A DNA stretch of 64,000 nucleotides from Axinella damicornis (lineage: Eukaryota > Porifera > Demospongiae > Axinellida > Axinellidae). The DNA is taken from positions 1,601,318 to 1,665,317 of the forward strand of contig OZ007515.1 of NCBI GenBank assembly GCA_963931865.1, read 5' to 3'. A program made the translations under genes and the position numbers. The notes below the pieces were generated by a model. That model searched no databases, was not told the origin of the DNA, and saw nothing but the letters and a program-made list of their open reading frames with translations. Positions 56,801 to 64,000 of the stretch are shown piece after piece (position 1 is the stretch's first letter; each line of letters starts with the position of its first letter).

Positions 56801-59800
56801 TAGACAGAAGCCACACAGCCATGGTAACACTTACTCTGATTTCGACTGCATGTCCTCCACCTTTTCTCGTTTCTGAAGAGAGTAAAATTAATATTGTACA
56901 ATCAACTCCAGGTCTTGAAGTCATATTGGCATACAATAGGGCATAGAGAAGATCATATGTTTGGGAAATCTTACTGCCCTCTCCTTGGCCATTGCTTCCA
57001 GCTGCAATATCAGAATCGGGATCGGTCTTATAAAAAAGGTGGCTAAACATGTATCAATTATCACTTTTAGGCTTGGTTCCCGTCTAGCTTCAGGGGTATC
57101 TATACATATGCAAATGTGATATCAACCATGCAGAATAAAAGAAACATTTTCCATGACCTAGTCCATACCAATGACTCCACAACAGCTTGGAATGTTCCAC
57201 CACGTTCTGTAGAACAAATGACAGAGGTAATGAAGAGTCATTCCTAGGCTATTTCGTTCACAATCAGGGTAAGATCATTCCACACTGCAGGGTAAACCTG
57301 AACCAGAAAGTTATAGCCTCGTTCCCAGGCCCGCGCGCCACTTTCGGTTGCACGAAAGATCGTGACGAAAAGCTGGGCGGGGCCTGGTAACGAAGCTAAG
57401 AAAGTTATGCATTGAGTCTCTTGATTACCATAATTGGCCCCCACGAGGCCGAGGGAGCACTATAGAGCGGCTGCGTTTGACGTCATCGGCCGTAAAACAA
57501 CCGAAACACCCTCCGTTATACTCCGTTTCTCTCATAAGACTGCATGGCAAGAAGCAGCAATTTCTACAGTGATCTTAGAAATGCAAGCAGCTCGGAACTT
57601 ACGAAGTACTACTGTGTCAACTGTCGCTGTAGTGCAGTCACCATGCCGATTAGATCGAGCAGCTATGCGACCTCGAGTACAAGTGAGTTAGTAGTTTCTG
57701 TCCAGCTGCCATTGAACTCCATGTTCTTTTGCCATGTGGAAGTACTCAGTCATGTGGTTTTGTTACGTCAATGCAGCCGCTCTATATATAAATATTATAG
57801 TGTTGTACTTGTACTTGACAAACAATTAATGTTTATACAAAACAACTGTATTCCCTTGTACTTGTGTGTGAGAAGGCCTAATAAGGGTACATACACAGTC
57901 ATGTATCTACACCACAGAGATCATGTCAGGAGCGGAGGTGGATCATGACACATAAGCCATGTGACAGAGAAGAAGTTTAGCGTTAAGTAGAAAATGCTGC
58001 CAGATGATGCTCAGGGGTTTTCAGAAGTCCAGGCACTTCCTTGCCGTATCTTTAGACCAGCGAGAGTCTTCCTAGACAGAGTGAGATGTTAGGATGCCAT
58101 ACCCAGGCTGTGGAACTCAAGGAGCCCTCACTCCAACACCCTTAAGGGGACGGGATCAACAAAGAAGTGTACCGAGACACGTACGAGTTTAGCAGCAATA
58201 TGCTTACAGTTAGCTAAAAAAGACGCTTTAGTTACTGCTCTTTCAGGATGCTGGGGATGGGTCGAATCAACAGCTGGAGGTGTATCAGGTGGCTGAGTGA
58301 GGACACATAGTTTATTGTGACTTACCAAAGAATTCATACACAGACATCCCCAAAATCTCCTGGAGAAGGACAATCAGATTGACTGTTATACCAGTGCTGT
58401 GGCAGCCTCATTCCCAGACCAACCAACTCCAGCACCGGCACTTTCAGGTTCAATGTCCCTTCACAGACCACACGTGCACATGTTAGCTAGCTGAGTATCT
58501 GGATTGAACGCTTAGTAGTATTGTGCGCATGCCAAGTACTGTGCGCATGCTTGCACTCGGACAGTTGGAACCTGTGAATTCCGGTACAGAACAGAGCTGA
58601 TTATAATGGTCTGGGAATGAGACTAGTCCTGTGATATGGAATCAAACATGCAATAAGTATGCTGCTGTTCATGATGACAGTCATGGGAGGACAATATCGG
58701 AAACCATGCTACGTAAACATCCGAGTTCAACATCCTTTGATATTTTCACTACTATTGTGATACTTATTAGCAATAATTATGTCGATGGATATCGAGACGC
58801 TGTTGTGGCAATCCAGATAATGTAACAATGTAAACCAACCTTTGGAACACTGGCTTTATCCGGAAGTGGTCCCAGTGCCCTCCTTGCTTCAGTCTCAAAC
58901 TTTCTAGAAGTCGCCTTCTTAAGGTTAGCACCTGTAGAGCACATACGTAATAGTAGGTAAAGCCCACCAACTTCAACTGGGAAAATGAAGGACAAAGAAC
59001 AATTTCTAGTTTGGATAAAGCCGGCATTTACGCAAGTCGCTGTCCCATGGCCCACTAAGCCACAAAAATGTCACTGAGAACACGGAGCCTGGGATGCAGA
59101 CAAATTATGCTTACCGTAGGCGCTCTAATTATCCGTCCTTTCTAATTCTGCGTCAAAATTCAATATCTCAAACCGATAATTTCCAATAATGCGTCGCACT
59201 CCGGGGACTAATTTGCGTAATGCGATTATAACGGCAGCATGGCAGCTAGCTCGAAGCGCACACAGTACCATTGAACGGCGAAGAGGGCTCATCACATCAT
59301 TGCCCGTGAACGTTGATGTTGATTGGGTTAGTTAGTCTCGTGGGCCAGCCGTATATTTCATTTCCAGTGGGCGGAGTGAAAGGGAGAGGAACAATACATA
59401 CGGACACTATGGACAGCTTTCCGTGCCAGACGTAGGAATGTAGTAAGTTCAATCTGATGGACATTCAAATCTGATTGCTGATCTAGCATGACACTTCTGC
59501 ATACCAGCCGTACATTGGGCTCGTTGACGATGGTGGAAACACTAGCAAATGCGACAGCTAGGCTATTAGCTTCTGCATCTTAATTTTTTTAAGTGGTTGA
59601 TGGAATCAATTGTGGCAGACTGGTCTAATTAGCCTTCTGGTGGTAGCCACAGAACAAAAACAGACAGCACCCTAGTGTTGGTCCCAGACCCAAACCAACC
59701 CCAGTGTGGATCGCATCCAGGGATACTGGAAGCGATCGACGCTGAGGTTGGTTTGGGTCTGGGGCCGAGACTAACAGCACCTGAATACACTTGCGAGACG

Positions 59801-60368
59801 ACTCCTCTCAATGTGTGCCTAGCGGGCTTGCTCTAGCTCTGAAGACACATTGCCATGACAGTTCAGCAGACTGGGCACAAGCAGCATGCTGTGGTCATGA
59901 ACTGACTTTAATTACATTCCATATACGTGACCTGTAACATTCAATGCATGGCACAGGAGGCTGGTCGTAGTGTCCAGACGTATTTTTCCTGTCTGCTCAA
60001 GTGGTTATTGGTCCGGCAGGAAGTAGGGCGATGGGTTAGGGTATATTAGGGCCAGGGGCGGTTCTAGATGCATGCGCGCTTCCGGTAACCATACCTAAAG
60101 TATGTACTTCCTACCGGACCAATATCCATGACGAAAAAATTACGGTTGGCCCACGTTGGTTTTACATCAAACAAAGGATTTCCTTGTACAGGCCTTTGAT
60201 TGTGGCGGGAGGCCTATAGGAACTAGAGTCAACTTGACATGAAGTGGCCTTACATTCAAATTCCAAGACTTTAAGAGTGTCCTCATCCGCTCCATCCACT
60301 GGCGGTTTTCTTTCTCTAGTGGAGGAAGGGGCAGCTTTACTTGCGTGTTTGCTCTGACGCTTAGACAT
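47850..60368 (-). CDS. CDCA8: Borealin-like protein (chromosomal passenger complex)
   Basis: Thirteen small exons on the minus strand: 60254-60368, 58840-58931, 58326-58359, 57169-57206, 56975-57001, 56835-56872, 53382-53415, 51421-51464, 50431-50496, 49760-49823, 49362-49415, 48457-48513, 47850-47903. All phases agree, giving 238 residues. Borealin features in the right order: a basic N-terminus, VPKEILGMSVYEFFGERGG resembling the LPKALR-M-DYFA-GG block, a charged helix (LEAMAKERA, KREKVEDMQSKSE), FVTPAVGTR resembling the vertebrate TVTPAVGR, and a Ser-Gly-Ser-Pro motif (SDVSGSPVDEQTFM) in the C-terminal domain. Borealin binds INCENP and Survivin and targets Aurora B to centromeres. Length is close to the family (280 in human). 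Oddities: exons as short as 27 nt in introns up to 3.4 kb full of tandem arrays, and a second VTPA-type motif KFVTPAIGR at the extreme C-terminus. The family call rests on short motifs; another coiled-coil protein is possible. Confidence 0.6.
47955..48001. mobile_element. TAGCC-type palindromic element, relative of the 37-bp array
   Basis: AGCCTCGTTCCCAGGC and complement around CCTGTACAAGAG; flanked by CATCCT sequences. The array at 54290-54985 repeats the right half of such an element plus its CATCCTGCCC flank. Confidence 0.8.
48540..49350. repeat. Minisatellite built from the TAGCC terminal repeat
   Basis: Units of about 25-29 bp (GAGACCTGGGAATGAGGCTA + GAGGTG) in two blocks, 48540-48705 and 49105-49350, separated by a poly-G-containing insert. 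On the CDCA8-like strand the second block begins about 12 bp after the exon 11 donor at 49361. Confidence 0.9.
50186..50234. mobile_element. TAGCC palindromic element (49 bp) with 9-bp duplication
   Basis: TAGCCTCGTCCC and complement with a GGGCCCC/GGGGGCC core. GACTTGTTG occurs at 50177-50185 and 50235-50243. Confidence 0.9.
50318..50372. mobile_element. TAGCC-type palindromic element, diverged
   Basis: TAGCCTCATTCCCAGACCAC and near complement (GTGGTCATGGAATCAGGCTA); flanks share GCATA. Confidence 0.75.
50880..51236. repeat. 18-19-bp minisatellite
   Basis: About 19 copies of ATGGCCASCTGTGCAGCAA or ATGGCCACCTGTGCAGTAT alternate. It lies in a CDCA8-like intron, 184 bp from the exon 8 donor. 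ORFs across it are repeat artefacts. Confidence 0.93.
51617..51642. repeat. Poly-G run
   Basis: About 26 G residues; a CAGGGTTTCATTTAGCCCC motif follows at about 51686, matching the termini of the poly-G elements at 33 kb. Confidence 0.85.
52010..53381 (-). repeat. 27-bp hairpin minisatellite starting at the CDCA8-like exon 7 donor
   Basis: About 51 copies; on the gene strand each unit is GTGGGAGTRGCCTCACTCCC plus AAGCGAT. CACTCCC and GGGAGTG within each unit can pair, so the array is a chain of hairpins. The exon at 53382-53415 ends GGCTGGAG immediately before the first GTGGGAGTGG. The frame of that exon stays open through the whole array (458 codons). Confidence 0.95.
53745..54002. mobile_element. 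MITE family C (about 258 bp)
   Basis: Inverted termini TAGGCCTTGGCGAACTATGC and GCATAATTCGCCAAGGCCTA; A/T-rich interior without a convincing gene. CDCA8-like intron. Confidence 0.75.
54040..54285. repeat. Tandem repeat of about 45-60 bp
   Basis: Four to five copies of CAGCAAGCGGCAGGGGGAGC...TTGTACA...CATGTGTGACAC with variable length. Confidence 0.88.
54290..54985. repeat. 37-bp minisatellite built from the TAGCC terminal repeat
   Basis: About 18 copies of GCCTGGGAACGAGGCTACAT + CCTGCCCCTGCACAAGA. Each unit contains one terminal repeat of the palindromic element plus fixed flank. Confidence 0.95.
54958..56510. repeat. Tandem segmental duplication, about 0.75-0.8 kb per copy
   Basis: Copy 1 about 54958-55755 and copy 2 about 55756-56510 share long near-identical stretches (CTTGGCCGATAGCCAGCTGC..., GGGAGCCCGCCCGGACGTGC..., GGCCTCTTGCCGTATAAGGT...). 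Copy 1 carries an extra TAGCC element at 55425-55502 that copy 2 lacks. The distal part is homologous to MITE family B at 24967-25218. Confidence 0.9.
55425..55502. mobile_element. TAGCC element with long hairpin core, present in one duplicate only
   Basis: Inner arms CCCACGCCCAGCTTTTCGTC and complement. TGTTGTTTC at 55416-55424 and TGTTGTCTC at 55503-55511 are the duplication (8 of 9). The empty site exists in the second duplicate near 56215. Confidence 0.9.
57314..57398. mobile_element. TAGCC element (85 bp) with 9-bp duplication
   Basis: TAGCCTCGTTCCCAGGC with a diverged partner GGCCTGGTAACGAAGCTA and an ACGAAAAGCTGGGC core related to the 55425 copy. AGAAAGTTA occurs at 57305-57313 and 57399-57407. 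Confidence 0.9.
59673..59773. mobile_element. TAGTC-type palindromic element (101 bp)
   Basis: Left TAGTGTTGGTCCCAGACCCA and right complement ending GGCCGAGACTA, with the CAAACCAACCCCAG core also seen at 27972. ACAGCACCC/T occurs at 59664-59672 and 59774-59782. Confidence 0.88.
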
Positions 60369-60567
60369 TTTAAGTTCGACTGTCAGTGTGTTTTCCCGGG
60401 ATCCCGCTCAGAATTTCGAATTTACCTCAGTTTGGTAAATTAGAACAGCCACGCCCTTCTATTATGAGAGTAGTTTATTAATAATTATTTATTATGATTG
60501 TGCGTAATAAGTGAGCTAATTATCCCCACAGGTCGATCAGCTGTAAAGGGGTGGTGGCACTTCGGTG
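60369..60567. promoter_or_regulatory. Probable bidirectional promoter of CDCA8-like gene and carbonic anhydrase
   Basis: 199 bp between divergent start codons, AT-rich (TTATTAATAATTATTTATTA). Part of the sequence just before the carbonic anhydrase ATG is conserved upstream of the second copy. Confidence 0.5.
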
Positions 60568-61455
60568 ATGCATTTGGGACAGAAAGTAATCTATATCGCT
60601 GTGTTGACTGTATCGATATCGATTGCCGCCGCGATCGAGTTCGATTACGAAAATCTAACAGCATGGAGTGATTTCTCTGGTTCGTTTTGCGGAACAGGTA
60701 GGCGACAGTCGCCCATTAACATCGTGCCAGCAGACGTTCAGGAAAGTTCTGCATTATTCCAAAATCTGGTGCTCAATGGCTGGGATGGGACGGTAGACGG
60801 CACTTTCTCCAACACGGGCCATAATATGCAGTTTGACCCAGACCAAACGGGTAGTACTATCACCGTGAACCATAAAGGAACTTATGTACTGCAGCAGTTC
60901 CACATCCACTGGGGGCAGGGACGGCGCGATGGATCGGAGCACCGCGTTGGGGGATCACAGTATGATGCGGAAATCCACTTCGTGCACAGAAAGCAAGATG
61001 CTGTTGCAGGGAGCCGCAGCGCTGGTGACACGTTATCTGTGCTCGGCGTCTTTGGAGTGGCCGATAGTGCTTCCCCAACTGGAATCTGGCAGCTGCTCAT
61101 GCCGATGCCTACGGATTTCGACAGTTCGTTGAATGTTTCAGGTCTAACCTATTCTGATCTCCTTCCTGTTAACCGTGACTATTACTACTATGAAGGATCT
61201 CTAACCACTCCCCTATGCAATGAGAGTGTACAGTGGTTTATGTTCAAAGAAACAATACCGGTCCCTACAAACGTCCTTGATATGCTTCGCACCGTTCAAG
61301 AGAATGAAAATGGAACCCTTTTGACCCACAACGTGAGGGACGCGCAAGCCCTCAATGGACGTATCGTCATGACACCGTCGGGAGCTAGCAGTGTGCCAAT
61401 CATGTCCTTGTTGGCACTCTGTATTTTGGCCCTTGTGGTCACGTTTGCTTGCTAG
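60568..61455 (+). CDS. Secreted / membrane-anchored alpha-carbonic anhydrase, intronless
   Basis: Catalyses reversible hydration of CO2 to bicarbonate, for pH control, ion transport or biomineral formation. The ATG at 60568 gives 295 residues. Residues 1-23 form a signal peptide (hydrophobic IYIAVLTVSISIAAA). All catalytic residues are present: zinc ligands His112 and His114 (QFHIHWG) and His137 (EIHFVH), the proton-shuttle His85 (SNTGHNMQF), Glu124/Glu135 and Thr213 (SLTTP). Cys41 and Cys217 fit the disulfide of extracellular members. The C-terminus ends in a hydrophobic tail after SGASS (IMSLLALCILALVVTFAC), suggesting a GPI anchor or membrane segment, as in the CA4/CA15 group. The coding region has no intron, in contrast to every other gene here. 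A near-identical tandem copy starts 2.2 kb downstream. Confidence 0.97.
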   Translation: MHLGQKVIYIAVLTVSISIAAAIEFDYENLTAWSDFSGSFCGTGRRQSPINIVPADVQESSALFQNLVLNGWDGTVDGTFSNTGHNMQFDPDQTGSTITVNHKGTYVLQQFHIHWGQGRRDGSEHRVGGSQYDAEIHFVHRKQDAVAGSRSAGDTLSVLGVFGVADSASPTGIWQLLMPMPTDFDSSLNVSGLTYSDLLPVNRDYYYYEGSLTTPLCNESVQWFMFKETIPVPTNVLDMLRTVQENENGTLLTHNVRDAQALNGRIVMTPSGASSVPIMSLLALCILALVVTFAC

Positions 61456-63685
61456 CTAATAATTATTATGCTGGACTCACTTTTATACAATTCTATATGC
61501 CAGTTATTGCATACAGTAATTTTTAAGTTATTTAATTTCAGAGCTGATGGTACTGTAGGGAAGTGGATTCTTTGGCTGTATAGAAAGTACCCAGAGCCTT
61601 GGACAGACAAAGGGTGCAAACGGTTGCTGATCATTAATATGGTGCACATGCATGTCCTCTCTGAGACCATCCAATGCATGTTGGCATGCCAAGTAGCAAT
61701 CAACTCCATGGACATGACTTATGATGAATGCAACAGATAACCATGGTCTGTGACTGGTACTCTGGCCATGCATGGGAACAACTAAACAACTGTGTTTGTA
61801 ATGTAAATGTCATCCTCAACGGTACCTTCATAGTACTATGATTCACATGGCAAGGAGCTCAAGGCCTGCATGGCCTTGGAGCAACTGATAATTATATCTT
61901 CTTCCTCTGTCCCATCCTGTTGCGCAAACATTCACTGAGATGCATGTAGATGCTTGGGCATGCATGTGCATTAAAACATTCAGTAGTGCAGTTCTCTCAT
62001 GTGTGACTCTCCATAAACAGCACAATGAGGGGTACACAAGCTGCATGCCAAATATCTTACACTGTAAAAATAGTAAAATACCACCTTGTCAAACCACTTC
62101 CATAAGGTTGTGTGCAGTTCCTGTTCAGCTTTAAATTCTAATGGTTCCTCTATAGTTGACATAAACTATAATATTTTGCACTGTGTACTGATCCTCTCTG
62201 CATGTTAAGAACACAAACCTGTTTTGGACTCTCAGTATTGTCAAGCAATTTGTGACAGTCTCATTCAATCTGCAAAAGATTGCCAATTGTAACTGCTCAC
62301 AAGCAGGTTGCTGGGCCATGGGTGGAGTGCGCCAGGCACCAGCTGTGGATAGCTAAATTGTGGCTCCCCCTGGCCTCTGCTGGAGTCATAGCCGAAATCA
62401 AAAAAAAAGAAAAAAGAAGAAGCTATAGCTATAAACAGCAGAAACTAGCTACATGTAGCTAGATGAGATATATAGCTGTCGGGAAAATGGGAAATGCACT
62501 GGCAGCTGAAATAAAGTGAAACGATTGACATGCATACTTGAAAATCCGATCATCCGGGCTAATGTCAGACAGCAAATAGATGCCCCTCTTTACTTGCATG
62601 CACGATTATAGTCACGTTTCTGTGGTGCAGAGTCTGTATCTTGGTGTTCTCTTGGTTGTCTCATATATAGTAGCGCTATATATACCGGTCTTTTGATTAA
62701 AGAATTAGGAGCAAATACTGTCTGTCATATTCTTGGTTTTGATAATTGTGACCTTGAGTTTATTGTAAAGCAAGTCAGCACCATTTAGTCGACAGTCACG
62801 TAATTACATTATCCTTGCATGTATTTTTTTTGGTGTCTTTAGCATGCATGTATTCAAGCAAATGCATTACGGTACACCTAGATGGCAGCACAAGTATAGT
62901 ACAGTCAGAATTCCACGGAGACTGAGCTCTGCAAATATGATACTTATGCAAAGTGCCCGCGTACATGTCACGCCAATCCACATGGGATGGTGGATTGCCG
63001 TAGTGGTTATGATAACATCTTGACTGGGAGCCCAGCTAGGCGGAGGTGCCGCAGGTTCGATCCCCAGAAGTGGCGTTTGTTTTTCTTGTGGGGGAAATGT
63101 CTGTGTGTACGGCGGCCCAATCTAAAACTGAAATAGTTTAGTTTTTGATTATAATTAGGTAGAAGTCGCATTGTTTAGTTTAGTTTTAGTTTTAATTACT
63201 AAATCTCAAAAGGGCTCTATTAGTTTTAGTAACCACCTTTTTTGGGCGATTTAAATATTAGTTTAGTTTTAATTAACAGGATGAGACAGTCCTCATTTTA
63301 GTTTTAGTTTTAATTACTAAAGTGAAAAAGTGAAATATGCCATACTAGCAATAAAACAACATTGGTACGGCCTGTGTATGGGCTTTGGTGTGCACACAGC
63401 ATTGTTTGGCCTCATCCAGTCAGGCAGCGTTACGGAGGGGTACAAACCGTTACGGAGGGGTACAAACCGTGTTGGAGGACTGGTCAAAGCGCTCGTCTTG
63501 AAACTATATATGGACCACTTATATCATTCACTTTATCACATTTACATTGGTTTGTAAAACGCTTGTACACGTTTCGTCATGTACGTACAGCTTCCGGACT
63601 CAACCGTATTCCATGATCCACCCACGGGAAGTTCTCGCTGCTAGCTAACAAAAAGCGCTCAGCGGGGTGGTGGCGCGCTTCAGTG
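61456..63685. other. Spacer between tandem carbonic anhydrase genes
   Basis: 2.2 kb without a recognisable gene; ORFs are short and unsupported. It holds a tRNA-like element (62991-63075), AT-rich repeats of TTTTAGTTTTAATTACTAAA at about 63185 and 63300, and two direct copies of CGTTACGGAGGGGTACAAAC at 63429-63470. Confidence 0.6.
62991..63075 (+). other. tRNA-like sequence, possibly the head of a tRNA-derived SINE
   Basis: An A-box-like TTGCCGTAGTGGTTATGATA is followed about 48 bp later by a strong B-box GGTTCGATCCC. The 5' and 3' ends do not pair as an acceptor stem and no 7-nt anticodon loop is evident, so it is not a functional tRNA gene. Confidence 0.5.
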
Positions 63686-64000
63686 ATGCACTTGGGACAG
63701 CGCAACATGAAAGTAATCTCCATCGCTCTGTTCACTGTTACAGTATCGATTGCCGCTGCGATCGAGTTCAATTACGAAGATCAAACAGCATGGGGCGATC
63801 TCTCTAGTTCGTTTTGCGGAATAGGCAGGCGACAGTCGCCCATTAACATCATGCCAGCAGACGTTCGGGAAAGTTCCGCATTATTCCAAAACCTCATGTT
63901 CAATGGCTGGGATGGGACAGTCGACGGCGTTTTCTCCAACACGGGCCATAATGTGCAGTTTGACCCAGACCAAACGGGCAGTACCACCATCATGAACCAT
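63686..64000 (+). CDS. Second alpha-carbonic anhydrase, tandem copy, 3' end outside window
   Basis: 105 codons from ATG 63686 to the window edge, closely matching the first copy: MHLGQ start, signal peptide (VISIALFTVTVSIAAA), FNYEDQTAWGDLSSSFCG, RRQSPINI, and the proton-shuttle region SNTGHNVQFDPDQTGS. It is uninterrupted by introns in the visible part. It carries a short RNMK insertion after MHLGQ relative to the first gene and several substitutions (TVNH of copy one reads TIMNH here). The region before the ATG (GGTGGTGGC...CTTC.GTG) is also shared, so the duplication included promoter-proximal DNA. The zinc-ligand region lies beyond position 64000, so activity cannot be judged. Confidence 0.95.
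   Translation, partial: MHLGQRNMKVISIALFTVTVSIAAAIEFNYEDQTAWGDLSSSFCGIGRRQSPINIMPADVRESSALFQNLMFNGWDGTVDGVFSNTGHNVQFDPDQTGSTTIMNH

Noticed and set aside
56718..57050. 110-codon minus-strand ORF as a separate gene
   Set aside because: It overlaps two short exons (56975-57001 and 56835-56872) that join in a different frame with the CDCA8-like model; the ORF frame itself has no recognisable similarity.
60565..60567. Carbonic anhydrase start at 60565
   Set aside because: That codon is GTG; the ATG at 60568 is the natural start and matches the start of the tandem copy.

Overview
This is nuclear DNA of an animal. All seven complete or partial multi-exon genes follow GT-AG splicing (one GC-AG intron), and their products are typical metazoan proteins: Integrator subunit 2, Rotatin, SAMHD1, a PTP1B/TC-PTP-type phosphatase with an ER tail anchor, mitochondrial D-lactate dehydrogenase, a Borealin-like protein and secreted alpha-carbonic anhydrases. 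The dense gene packing, single ancestral copies of families that vertebrates have duplicated (PTPN1/PTPN2), mostly short introns and very repeat-rich introns suggest an early-branching metazoan, most likely a sponge. That placement is inference; no marker gene in the window settles it.

Layout: SAMHD1 (10-718, minus, 5' part only) and INTS2 (1430-11589, minus, about 20 exons); RTTN (11739-29078, plus, about 39 exons); a PTPN1/2-like gene (29694-40498, minus, 10 exons); LDHD (40793-47511, plus, 11 exons); a Borealin/CDCA8-like gene (47850-60368, minus, 13 small exons over 12.5 kb); an intronless alpha-carbonic anhydrase (60568-61455, plus) and a tandem second copy cut by the window end (63686-64000). 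INTS2/RTTN, PTPN1/LDHD and CDCA8/CA are head-to-head pairs with 149, 294 and 199 bp between start codons, so each probably shares a bidirectional promoter. A tRNA-Thr(AGT) gene lies antisense in an RTTN intron. I built the exon models by hand from homology, splice sites and reading phase. Nearly all junctions are phase-consistent; the weak ones are named in the entries.

The genes are ordinary housekeeping genes. The unusual biology is in the introns. (1) A large family of tiny palindromic elements with termini TAGCC...GGCTA or TAGTC...GACTA, flanked by 9-bp target-site duplications, is scattered throughout; one copy is a bare 32-bp perfect palindrome. (2) Several introns begin with a minisatellite whose first unit is the 5' splice site itself, so the donor is repeated in tandem (INTS2 exons 2 and 14, RTTN exons 19 and 23, PTPN1 exon 8, CDCA8 exon 7). 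In RTTN and CDCA8 the array has a period divisible by three and is open in the frame of the preceding exon. (3) One 78-bp INTS2 intron consists mostly of a palindromic element whose 9-bp duplication supplies the 3' splice site, which resembles an introner. (4) A 34-nt RTTN exon lies between two inverted minisatellite arms. Several other MITE-like families (with terminal inverted repeats) and long hairpins are also present.
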